This document shows, in pieces, positions 1-6,024 of a stretch of DNA of 12,737 nt. The notes beneath the pieces are model-generated. The model saw only the letters and a list, made by a program, of their open reading frames with translations, had not been told where the DNA came from and searched no databases. Origin of the DNA: an uncultured Clostridia bacterium (GTDB taxonomy: Bacteria > Bacillota > Clostridia > Oscillospirales > Ruminococcaceae). The position numbers were made by a program, and so were the translations under genes. Each line of letters starts with the position of its first letter. Position 1 is the first letter of the stretch. Where the stretch lies: contig CANQZS010000025.1 of the NCBI GenBank assembly GCA_947628385.1, positions 1 through 12,737 of the forward strand, given 5' to 3'.

Positions 1-143
1 TTGACAGGCTTATTTCCGACGCCCGTTCCGAGGGGATAACCTGTATTGACCTTTCCGCAACGGCTATGGGCAAGCCTGTCTATCTGAAAAAAGGCTTCAT
101 CGAGCGAGGCAACACCGAAATGCGCCTTGAAATAAAAAATTAA
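1..143 (+). CDS. GNAT-family N-acetyltransferase, C-terminal fragment
   Basis: The 5' part lies outside the window. Reading from position 3 there is an open frame of 46 codons ending in TAA at 141-143. The translation contains a helix (DRLISDARSEGITCIDL), then ATAMGKPVYLKKGF, then a final strand (MRLEIKN). The pattern 'short helix, beta strand, A-x-x-M-G-x-P-x-Y-x-K-x-G-F' is the usual end of GCN5-related N-acetyltransferases, where the Y-x-K-x-G-F segment helps form the acetyl-CoA site. The substrate cannot be inferred from this piece. The gene runs tail-to-tail into sigG, and the two stop codons overlap by two bases. I see no terminator after it, so any terminator would have to lie inside sigG. 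Confidence 0.75.
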   Translation, partial: DRLISDARSEGITCIDLSATAMGKPVYLKKGFIERGNTEMRLEIKN

Positions 144-910
144 ATTTGTCCTTTTATTTTGCAAAGAGTATTTTTTTCAAGGCGGGAAACCTGCGCTTGT
201 GAAATACCTATCTCGTTGGCGACCTCGACCTGCGTTTTCCCAAGAAAAAAACGCAGATAAAGAATGTTCTTCTCTCTCGGCTGTAGCATATTTATGGCTT
301 CTTTAAGGGAAATTTCATCGAGCCAGTTGGTATCGTCGTTTTTGTCTCCCACCTGATCGAGAACATATAATGTATCTCCCGCATCGGAATAGACCGGTTC
401 GTACAGCGAGATCGGATCGGTTATGCTTTCAAGCGCAAGTACCACGTCAGACTGTTTAACGCCTATCATTTCGGAAATTTCCTTGACGGTAGGCTCTTTC
501 TGCTTCTGGGCGGTAAGCTGTTCCTTTGCCTGCATTGCTTTGTATGCAAGATCGCGCAGAGAACGGCTAACGCGGATAGGATTGTTGTCTCTCATGTACC
601 GGCGGACTTCTCCGCATATCATGGGAACGGCATATGTGGAGAACCGCACGTCAAGATCGGTGTTAAAATTATCTATCGCTTTCATAAGTCCGATACAGCC
701 CACCTGAAAAAGATCGTCGGCATTTTCGCCCCTGCCTATGAATTTTTGTATAACGCTCAGTACAAGACGGAGATTGCCGTTTATAAGCTTCTGACGGGCG
801 TGCTTGTCCCCTTGCTTGCAGAGCTTCAGAAGCTCCATTTTTTCGGATTCTTTAAGTACCGTCAGCTTGGACGTGTCAACGCCGCTTATATCCACTTTAT
901 TATAATACAT
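140..910 (-). CDS. sigG: RNA polymerase sporulation sigma factor SigG (sigma-G)
   Basis: A 256-residue sigma-70 family protein that directs RNA polymerase to late forespore genes. The N-terminus (MYYNKVDISGVDTSKL) closely resembles B. subtilis SigG. Next come region 2 (DDLFQVGCIGLMKAIDNF, then FSTYAVPMICGEVRRYMRDN), region 3 (RVSRSLRDLAYKAMQ) and the region 4 helix-turn-helix (GKTQVEVANEIGISQAQVSRLEK). Asn44 aligns with the Asn that, as I recall, lets the anti-sigma factor CsfB/Gin recognise sigma-G rather than sigma-F. I chose the ATG at 908-910: it matches the family N-terminus and has GGGAG nine bases upstream. An in-frame TTG at 953-955 would add 15 residues, but it lies inside the leader hairpin and has no ribosome binding site. 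The gene is third in spoIIGA-sigE-sigG, 91 bases after sigE. Confidence 0.96.
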   Translation of the reverse strand: MYYNKVDISGVDTSKLTVLKESEKMELLKLCKQGDKHARQKLINGNLRLVLSVIQKFIGRGENADDLFQVGCIGLMKAIDNFNTDLDVRFSTYAVPMICGEVRRYMRDNNPIRVSRSLRDLAYKAMQAKEQLTAQKQKEPTVKEISEMIGVKQSDVVLALESITDPISLYEPVYSDAGDTLYVLDQVGDKNDDTNWLDEISLKEAINMLQPREKNILYLRFFLGKTQVEVANEIGISQAQVSRLEKNTLCKIKGQI

Positions 911-967
911 AAATATCGGCTCCCGACAATAATTTTCTGTTAAGATTATTGTCAACAGCCGATTTTA
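911..967 (-). promoter_or_regulatory. Leader hairpin masking the sigG ribosome binding site
   Basis: In RNA read from the minus strand, a 7-bp outer stem (AUCGGCU, 957-963, with AGCCGAU, 915-921) is stacked on a perfect 9-bp inner stem (GACAAUAAU, 945-953, with AUUAUUGUC, 925-933). They are separated by GUU opposite GGG, which allows two G-U wobbles, and the loop is 11 bases (934-944). Two more A-U pairs flank the base beyond one mismatch. The sigG Shine-Dalgarno GGGAG sits in the 3' arm (920-924) and the start codon follows at 910. Transcripts reading through from sigE would therefore hide the site. The inverted repeat is seen directly; the regulatory role is inferred, and agrees with what I recall for the B. 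subtilis spoIIIG leader. Confidence 0.8.
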
Positions 968-973
968 ATATTC
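945..973 (-). promoter_or_regulatory. Candidate forespore (sigma-F/sigma-G type) promoter of sigG
   Basis: On the minus strand, GAATA (969-973) fits the -35 GHATR pattern of forespore sigma factors. After 15 bases comes GACAATAAT (945-953), a partial match to the sigma-F -10 element. Transcription would begin around 938-941, in the loop of the leader hairpin. Such an RNA would lack the 5' arm and leave the sigG ribosome binding site free. The -35 is good and the -10 is weak, so this is a candidate only. Confidence 0.4.
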
Positions 974-1001
974 ATGAAAGCAAACAAACAATAATTGGAA
1001 A

Positions 1002-1715
1002 TTACATGATGACCTTTTCAAGCTCTCTGCGGAGCTTTTTTATTATACGCTTTTCAAGACGGGATATATAAGATTGCGAAATACCTATTATATCCGCGAC
1101 TTCTTTTTGAGTTTTTTCCTTGCCGTCAATAAGCCCGAATCGCATTTTCATGATACATTTTTCACGCTCGGGGAGACGTTCTACGGCTTCAAGGAGAATA
1201 TTTTTTTCCGCTTCGTTTTCAATGCCGCCGTTGACGGTGTCCTCGTCCGTTCCAAGAATATCCGAAAGCAGCAGCTCGTTGCCGTCCCAGTCGATGTTCA
1301 ATGGCTCGTCTATTGAAACCTCGTTCTTGTACTGACTTGTTTTCCGCAGGAACATAAGTATCTCGTTTTCAATACAGCGGGAAGCATATGTGGCAAGCTT
1401 GATATTCTTGCTCGGACAGAATGTTTTTACCGCTTTTATAAGTCCGATCGTACCTATTGAAACAAGATCCTCTATGCCGATGCCGGTGGATTCAAATTTC
1501 TTGGCAATATATACCACCAGACGCAGATTGTGTGTAATAAGTATCTGCCGCGCACGCTCTTCGTCCGATCCGAGCATCAGGAACGTTTCCTCCTCCTGAG
1601 CCTTTGTAAGGGGAGCGGGGAGAGTTTCCGGACCGTTTATGTAAAATACATCGCCTGCATTATGCCGGAACAGTATCCTTTTTATAAATTTCCTTAGCCG
1701 TTCTGAAAAATTCAT
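1002..1715 (-). CDS. sigE: RNA polymerase sporulation sigma factor SigE (pro-sigma-E)
   Basis: A 237-residue sigma-70 family protein, the early mother-cell sigma factor made as an inactive membrane-bound precursor. Residues 1-21 are a basic amphipathic pro-sequence (rich in R and K), followed by GDVFYING (21-28), which aligns with the region where SpoIIGA cuts B. subtilis pro-sigma-E. Region 2 contains RLVVYIAKKFESTGIGIEDL and KLATYASRCIENEILMFLR. The stretch SIDEPLNIDWDGNELLLSD is a sigma-E hallmark. Region 4 ends with TQKEVADIIGISQSYISRLEKR. The ATG at 1713-1715 is preceded by AAAGGA about 11 bases upstream. The gene lies 30 bases after its processing protease spoIIGA, in the same operon. 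Confidence 0.97.
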   Translation of the reverse strand: MNFSERLRKFIKRILFRHNAGDVFYINGPETLPAPLTKAQEEETFLMLGSDEERARQILITHNLRLVVYIAKKFESTGIGIEDLVSIGTIGLIKAVKTFCPSKNIKLATYASRCIENEILMFLRKTSQYKNEVSIDEPLNIDWDGNELLLSDILGTDEDTVNGGIENEAEKNILLEAVERLPEREKCIMKMRFGLIDGKEKTQKEVADIIGISQSYISRLEKRIIKKLRRELEKVIM

Positions 1716-1745
1716 TTGACGATCTGTCCTTTCTGTTTATGAGAT

Positions 1746-2576
1746 TTAGAGGATCTTCGGATTGAACACCGCATATTCCATATCCCTGTTTACTACTCCG
1801 ATATAAACGTCGGCTGATCTGCGGGAGCTGCTTTCCGTGCCTTTTATTATTACGTCGGACGGCTTGAATACCGGTATCATTCCGCCGGAGGAAATGGTGG
1901 AAAACGGTATCAGTCTCCAGCCGTGAACGCTTTTTTCCTCGGAAAGTACCTCTTCAAGTTCGTTAGGCTCAAAAATTCCGGAAATATCGTTTCTCCCGCA
2001 GACTATGACCGGTCTGCCGGTAAAAGCGTCGGTAAGATTGTTGCAGGTATCTCCGACAGCCGTAAAGGAGGCTGTTTTTCCGTTTCTGGTTATGGTAACA
2101 AGATATTTTTCGTCTGAGGAATTTCCGCCGTCTATAAAATATCTGAAAAAGGAGATAGCCGCATATGATATTATTGTAGATATTACCAGCGTCAGCAGAG
2201 AAATATTCACATAAAGCACGGAATTGTGCCAGACCATATTTTTTCCTCCGGAAAGTATCGAGACGCCGTATTCTATCCCCGCGAAAATAAAGCTCACAAA
2301 AAAGAATACAAGTCCCGTTCTGTAAAGCTCCTTGGGAGATCTTCCGCTGAATGCCGTTATTATCATAAGTGCCGCGGAAAGTATCCTTATTATGAGCAGC
2401 AGAAGCGTATTCAGCTCCGGAAGCAGTATTACCAATGAAAAAAGACTTCCCACTGCTGCGGAAAATACGCATTTGCCGCCGCTGACCGGAGAATGGAGCA
2501 GCCTTGCAGTGGTTTTCAGCAGAAAAAAATTTGCATATATGCTTGTTATTATAAGAATGTCAATATATATGTACAT
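1746..2576 (-). CDS. spoIIGA: Sigma-E processing peptidase SpoIIGA
   Basis: A 276-residue membrane aspartic protease that cleaves the sigma-E pro-sequence at the sporulation septum. The N-terminal half (about residues 1-145) is very hydrophobic, with roughly five membrane segments, and starts MYIYIDILII as typical family members do. The C-terminal soluble half carries the protease core: FTAVGDTCNNLTDAFTGRPV (171-190), then a late segment with RLIPFSTIS (221-229) and GMIPVFKPSDVII (232-244). The position and flanks match the family's D-T-G-N active site, so Asp176 is the expected catalytic residue. Here, however, the glycine is replaced by Cys178. Start ATG 2574-2576 has GGTGG six bases upstream. 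First gene of spoIIGA-sigE-sigG. Confidence 0.94.
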   Translation of the reverse strand: MYIYIDILIITSIYANFFLLKTTARLLHSPVSGGKCVFSAAVGSLFSLVILLPELNTLLLLIIRILSAALMIITAFSGRSPKELYRTGLVFFFVSFIFAGIEYGVSILSGGKNMVWHNSVLYVNISLLTLVISTIISYAAISFFRYFIDGGNSSDEKYLVTITRNGKTASFTAVGDTCNNLTDAFTGRPVIVCGRNDISGIFEPNELEEVLSEEKSVHGWRLIPFSTISSGGMIPVFKPSDVIIKGTESSSRRSADVYIGVVNRDMEYAVFNPKIL

Positions 2577-2637
2577 CTAATACCACCATTTGCCATAAAT
2601 TTGCGGAGCCGGCTTGTTTTGTATTTGCTTTAGCTTT

Positions 2638-2671
2638 ATTATACCGTGTCCGCAAATAAAAAACTGTCGAT
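2638..2671 (-). promoter_or_regulatory. spoIIG promoter with long spacer and Spo0A-box-like -35
   Basis: On the minus strand the -10 is a perfect TATAAT (2638-2643). The best -35 is TCGACA (2665-2670; 5 of 6 matches to TTGACA), 21 bases away instead of about 17. The hexamer at the standard spacing is a poor match. On the plus strand the same -35 bases read TGTCGAT (2665-2671), 6 of 7 matches to the Spo0A box TGTCGAA. B. subtilis spoIIG is known for a 22-bp spacer and activation by Spo0A~P bound next to the -35, so the architecture looks conserved. A weaker box-like sequence (5 of 7) lies at 2692-2698. The RNA leader would be about 55 bases. Confidence 0.7.
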
Positions 2672-2700
2672 TATGGGACAACATGAAAAATCGTCGGAAT

Positions 2701-2735
2701 AAATAAAAATGTCCCCCGAAATTTATCGGGGGACA
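2701..2735 (-). terminator. Intrinsic terminator of cheV
   Basis: A perfect 10-bp stem, TGTCCCCCGA with TCGGGGGACA (2710-2719 and 2726-2735), has a 6-base loop. On the minus strand it is followed directly by TTTTTATTTATT. It lies 28 bases past the cheV stop codon and before the spoIIG promoter, so it should insulate the sporulation operon from cheV transcription. Confidence 0.93.
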
Positions 2736-2762
2736 AGCATACTGTAAAAGCTTTTATCGTTT

Positions 2763-3680
2763 TCAGTGTGAAAGCAGTGCGGTCAGGTAGTTTATAAGCT
2801 CGGTTATCTGCGGCTTGGAGAACTGACCGTCCGCACCTACGGATTTTCCTTTTATTATCATCTGCTCGTTTATAAGCGATGAGAACAGCAGAACAGGTAT
2901 CCTGCTGAGGACCTTGTCGTCCTTTATCAGCTTGGTGAGCCTGTGACCGTCCATTTTGGGCATTTCAATATCGCTGATAACGCAGGCGATATGCGTAGTG
3001 ATGTCGTCGCCGGCATCTCTGTATTTTGATATGTAATCCCATGCGTCCTGACCGTTTCCAAAGGATACGATATTATGGAAGCCTATTTTATTGAGGGATT
3101 CCGTTATCATTTTGTTGAGGAATTTGGAATCGTCGGCAACGACTATGCGCTTGTTTCCTATTTCCTCGGTGGGTCTTGCGGCGTGTTCGAGATCGTCAAT
3201 ATCGAGACCTGCGTTCCTGTTGAGAGATGAGACGATCTTTTCAAAGTCAAGGATAATGATGATCCTGCCGTCTATCTTTGCCACTCCGGTGGAAAGCCCT
3301 ACAGCGTCTGTTCCGGAGCCGTTAGCGACTGCCGGAGGATCTGAGATCTCTGACCATGATATTCTCTGTATGCCCTTTACCTTTGTAACGTGGAACGCAA
3401 CGTCCATCTGGTTGAATTCGCATATTATGAAAATTTCTTTATTGGTGGCTTCATGAGGAACGTTCATTACCCTATGAAGATCTATCACCGATATGAGCTT
3501 ATCGCGCGGGATAAACACTCCCTCCACTGCTTCCGGAGCATTAGGGACAGGCGTTACCTCCTGATTCATCATTATTTCTACGACCTTAGAGATATTGATG
3601 CCGAAATTATTTTCGCCGACCTGAAATTCAAGCAGCTCCAGTTCATTTGTACCGCTTTCGAGCAGAATATTTGTATTCAT
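2763..3680 (-). CDS. cheV: Chemotaxis coupling protein CheV (CheW domain + receiver)
   Basis: A 305-residue cytoplasmic scaffold that links chemoreceptors to the CheA kinase and is tuned by phosphorylation. Residues about 13-155 form a CheW-like domain (LELLEFQVGENNFGINISKV; RDKLISVIDLHRVM; GRIIIILDFEKIV). Residues about 177-303 form a response-regulator receiver: acidic pair D183-D184 (VVADDSKFL), phosphoacceptor D237 (CVISDIEMPKMDG), Ser267/Ser268 and Lys289 (FSKPQ). All key receiver residues are present, so it should be phosphorylatable. The ATG at 3678-3680 has AGGAGG seven bases upstream. It appears to be a single-gene transcript with its own promoter and terminator. No other chemotaxis gene is in the window. 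Confidence 0.95.
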   Translation of the reverse strand: MNTNILLESGTNELELLEFQVGENNFGINISKVVEIMMNQEVTPVPNAPEAVEGVFIPRDKLISVIDLHRVMNVPHEATNKEIFIICEFNQMDVAFHVTKVKGIQRISWSEISDPPAVANGSGTDAVGLSTGVAKIDGRIIIILDFEKIVSSLNRNAGLDIDDLEHAARPTEEIGNKRIVVADDSKFLNKMITESLNKIGFHNIVSFGNGQDAWDYISKYRDAGDDITTHIACVISDIEMPKMDGHRLTKLIKDDKVLSRIPVLLFSSLINEQMIIKGKSVGADGQFSKPQITELINYLTALLSH

Positions 3681-3718
3681 GGAAAGACCTCCTACAGAAG
3701 CTTAGTTCATTTAAAAAT

Positions 3719-3747
3719 ATTATACAACAATTTTTCAAAAAAATCAA
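3719..3747 (-). promoter_or_regulatory. Sigma-A-type promoter of cheV
   Basis: On the minus strand, TTGATT (3742-3747) and a perfect TATAAT (3719-3724) are separated by exactly 17 bases. The predicted start is near 3712, giving a leader of about 32 bases with AGGAGG before the cheV ATG. I see no sigma-D (flagellar-type) promoter here. Just upstream are two similar half-sites, CAATTTACGCAT (3750-3761) and CAATTTGCAT (3777-3786), of unknown meaning. Confidence 0.75.
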
Positions 3748-3798
3748 CACAATTTACGCATAAAATAAAAAAATGGCAATTTGCATAAGAAATATACT

Positions 3799-4794
3799 TT
3801 AAATTTCTCCTTTAAGACGTTTTACGGTGCGTATATCCTCTCCCACGAACATAAGAGCGGTAAAAACTCCGAAAATACGTGAGATTATCCTGTCGTTATA
3901 ATTCCTTTGCAACTCGTCGGCGGAAAGGTTGCTGCTTATTATAGTGGGAAGTCTGAGGTTTATGCGCGAATTTATTATATTGTAAAGCGCCGATTCATAG
4001 AAGCCTGTGCGGAATTCCGAGCCGAGATCGTCAAGGATCAGCAGGTCGGCGTTTACAAGAGTCTGCATGGTATCGGAGTCGGGATCCTCGGCGCGTCCGA
4101 AATGTTCCTTTTCTATCTTTATAAGGTAGTTGAGCAGCGAGCCGTAGGCAACGGTAAAGCCCTGTTCCGCGACTCTTTTTGCGATCGAAAGTGAAAGATG
4201 GGTCTTGCCGACGCCTGTTTTTCCGAGAAAGAACAGGCTTGGGGAGCGCAGAGAGAACGATTCGGCGTATTCCATGCAGAAGCTCAGATTTTCCGACATT
4301 TTTTTATAGCAGTCCATGCCGTTAGCGTCGGTCACGTCCTTGTAATAGGAAAGCGAGAAGTGTTCAAAATCGCAGTCCGGCATATTTGCCTCAGCGTTAA
4401 GAGCCTCCACGGCGAGCTTGTTGAGCAGCCTTGTAAAACATTCGCAGCGTTCTGTGCCGCGGAAGCCGGTATCGCGGCAAAGCTCACAGTAATACGACGG
4501 TTCAAGATAATTCTCCGGAAATCCTTTGCTTTTTAGAAGCTCCTTTATCATCTGCTGTCCCTGAAGGTTCTGCTCCTTTATCTTATCAAAATTTGACCGG
4601 AAGTCCTTATCTCTGCGTATTATCAGCTTGGAAAGCTCAATGCTTGTGCGGGAAAGCTGATTTTTTATCTCGGCTATCTCAGGAATGAGCCTTTCGGCTT
4701 CCTCCGTTCGTGCGGCGAGAGAGCTTTCCGAGCGCAGGCGTCTTTGCTTTATCTCGTTTTCGGCTTGTTCATAGAACCGCTTGTCATATGCCAT
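3799..4794 (-). CDS. DnaI/DnaC-like replicative helicase loader (AAA+ ATPase)
   Basis: A 331-residue protein of the DnaC/DnaI family, which delivers the replicative helicase to single-stranded DNA at origins and restart sites. The N-terminal region (1-100) is rich in charged helices. A zinc-binding motif follows: C103-x2-C106 and C117-x-C119 (YYCELCRDTGFRGTERCECF). The AAA+ domain has Walker A GKTGVGKTH (191-199), Walker B LLILDDLGSE (251-260), sensor 1 SSN (287-289) and an arginine-rich segment NDRIISRIFG (300-309). The start ATG (4792-4794) has AAAGGAG ten bases upstream. It follows the dnaD-like gene by 18 bases, so the two are almost certainly cotranscribed. The pairing parallels B. subtilis dnaB-dnaI. 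Confidence 0.93.
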   Translation of the reverse strand: MAYDKRFYEQAENEIKQRRLRSESSLAARTEEAERLIPEIAEIKNQLSRTSIELSKLIIRRDKDFRSNFDKIKEQNLQGQQMIKELLKSKGFPENYLEPSYYCELCRDTGFRGTERCECFTRLLNKLAVEALNAEANMPDCDFEHFSLSYYKDVTDANGMDCYKKMSENLSFCMEYAESFSLRSPSLFFLGKTGVGKTHLSLSIAKRVAEQGFTVAYGSLLNYLIKIEKEHFGRAEDPDSDTMQTLVNADLLILDDLGSEFRTGFYESALYNIINSRINLRLPTIISSNLSADELQRNYNDRIISRIFGVFTALMFVGEDIRTVKRLKGEI

Positions 4795-4812
4795 AGTGCT
4801 GATCTCCTTTTA

Positions 4813-5817
4813 TCACTGCGCTTTTTTGATCTTGGGTGTGTTTTTCATTGCGTGCTCCACAAGAAGTCCGAGGTCGTATGAATGTTCGCTGCCGGCTGGG
4901 GAGGATACCTTTCCGGAGCCTGACTGGCGTGGCTGTTCGCGGACGGATCTTTCGGCTTTGGCTTCCTTGACCGAGGATATGCCCTTTTCCCGCCATGATG
5001 AAAGGATCTTGTCCATATAGCTGAATTTGACTTTTCCTATGGAATCTATGGTCATTTCATACGAATATATTATAAGCTCAAGTGAAAAGCCTTTTTCCGC
5101 CCATTCCTTGACGAATTTTTTTTCCGTGGGAGTCAGAGTGCGGTCAAGACCGAGCTTCGCCTTTACCTGCCCCTCAAGGGAGAAATATTTTTGAAGAGCG
5201 ATTATCTCGTCAGAAGCCTGCTTGTGGGTAGTTATGCCTTTTTCGTGCCATGAAACGGCGGTCTTTTCTATATATCCGATGCTTGCCTTGTTTATCTGAC
5301 GTGAAAAGTCGATTATCATAAGGATAATATCCGGAGCAATGCCGTAGTAATCGTTCAGCCAGAGGAGAGTCCTTTGCTCGGTATAGTTCAGGACTCTTCC
5401 GAGGGTAGCTTCCGCAGAGCTGAAAAGGAATTTCACTTCTCCGGAGCTTTTTATCCGTTCGGCTATCTCCTCGGGAGAGAACATTTTTGCCGATCGTTCA
5501 TGCTCGTTCCGGACGGTGCTTGCGGGGACAGATGTTAAGCTATTGGACTTTACAGCTTCGGACGTATGTATCTCGGCGGCAGCGTCGCCCTGAGCGTAAA
5601 GAACGCCTACCTGCTGCCAATAGGAGACCGCGTCCTCTACGTCCTCTGCGGAAGCTCCTACGGCTTCGCCCACAGCGGAGGGGTCAATATCCGTCAATTT
5701 GTTTTTCAGTATGTAAAGCAGCACCTTAGCTGCTTTTCCGCCGGCGAGCTTTATACAGTCGGCTGCGAGGTCGGGAACGGCAAATACACCGTCTCCCCAG
5801 TTTACATTATATTTCAT
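4813..5817 (-). CDS. DnaD/DnaB-like primosome protein
   Basis: A 334-residue protein of the DnaD superfamily, which remodels origin DNA and recruits the helicase loader. Residues about 26-72 look like the N-terminal winged helix (AAKVLLYILKN to YWQQVGVL). Two C-terminal DnaB_2-type domains follow, at about 125-203 and 215-290. Each ends with the Y-x3-I/T-x3-W signature: YIEKTAVSWHEKGI (182-195) and YMDKILSSWREKGI (267-280). Two such domains resemble B. subtilis DnaB, while the 334-residue length lies between DnaD and DnaB. The start ATG 5815-5817 fits the family N-terminus, but its nearest strong Shine-Dalgarno is more than 30 bases upstream, with a hairpin in between. A rare ATT at 5839-5841 is an alternative start I consider less likely. 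Confidence 0.9.
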   Translation of the reverse strand: MKYNVNWGDGVFAVPDLAADCIKLAGGKAAKVLLYILKNKLTDIDPSAVGEAVGASAEDVEDAVSYWQQVGVLYAQGDAAAEIHTSEAVKSNSLTSVPASTVRNEHERSAKMFSPEEIAERIKSSGEVKFLFSSAEATLGRVLNYTEQRTLLWLNDYYGIAPDIILMIIDFSRQINKASIGYIEKTAVSWHEKGITTHKQASDEIIALQKYFSLEGQVKAKLGLDRTLTPTEKKFVKEWAEKGFSLELIIYSYEMTIDSIGKVKFSYMDKILSSWREKGISSVKEAKAERSVREQPRQSGSGKVSSPAGSEHSYDLGLLVEHAMKNTPKIKKAQ

Positions 5818-5856
5818 TTCAGTGATGTATTTTCTTTGGAAAATACGAGCTCCTTT
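5818..5856 (-). promoter_or_regulatory. dnaD leader: Shine-Dalgarno, hairpin, then start codon
   Basis: On the minus strand, AAAGGAG (5850-5856) is followed by CTC, then a perfect 8-bp inverted repeat GTATTTTC-CAAA-GAAAATAC (5827-5846) with a 4-base loop, then nine bases and the ATG (5815-5817). Linear spacing is 32 bases; with the hairpin folded away it is about 12. There is no Shine-Dalgarno between the hairpin and the ATG. The repeat and its position are seen directly; a bridging role is inferred. The stem is A-U rich and only moderately stable. Confidence 0.55.
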
Positions 5857-5882
5857 CCCGTGATGATTTTGCTCTGAAATAA

Positions 5883-5891
5883 ATTATAACA
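5883..5891 (-). promoter_or_regulatory. Candidate extended -10 promoter for the dnaD-dnaI pair
   Basis: On the minus strand the sequence TGTTATAAT (5883-5891) is an extended -10 element, TGnTATAAT. The -35 region at the normal distance (ATGATT, 5906-5911) is weak, as is common with extended -10 promoters. The start would fall near 5876, about 58 bases before the dnaD ATG. A second TATAAT at 5910-5915 has no plausible -35. Confidence 0.5.
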
Positions 5892-5918
5892 TATTTTCCG
5901 AAAAAAATCATTATAAAC

Positions 5919-5947
5919 TTGACCAAATTTTATTTTCGTGATATTCT
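5919..5947 (+). promoter_or_regulatory. Candidate promoter for the membrane-protein gene at 6025
   Basis: TTGACC (5919-5924) and TATTCT (5942-5947) are 17 bases apart. The -35 matches 5 of 6 and the -10 matches 4 of 6 positions of the sigma-A consensus. The start would be near 5954, leaving a 70-base leader. It lies back-to-back with the dnaD promoter in the 207-base divergent region (5818-6024), in which I see no further gene. Confidence 0.45.
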
Positions 5948-6024
5948 ATAAATATGGCAGTTCAAAAGGGGCAAAATAAACATAATGGGAAAATTTGTAA
6001 TATATCCGGAAGGGGATCTGAAAT

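Noticed and set aside
3..80. 9-bp inverted repeat GACAGGCTT (3-11) and AAGCCTGTC (72-80)
   Set aside because: A 60-base gap within coding sequence and no T-tract on either side. Repeats of this size and spacing are expected by chance several times in the window, so it is not called as a terminator.
911..955. Upstream TTG start extending SigG by 15 residues
   Set aside because: The added residues do not match SigG N-termini, no Shine-Dalgarno precedes the TTG, and the stretch is the leader hairpin.
1969..2472. 167-codon minus-strand frame inside spoIIGA
   Set aside because: Same strand but a different frame from SpoIIGA, which has clear membrane segments and an active-site region. The alternative product is basic and low in family-like patterns.
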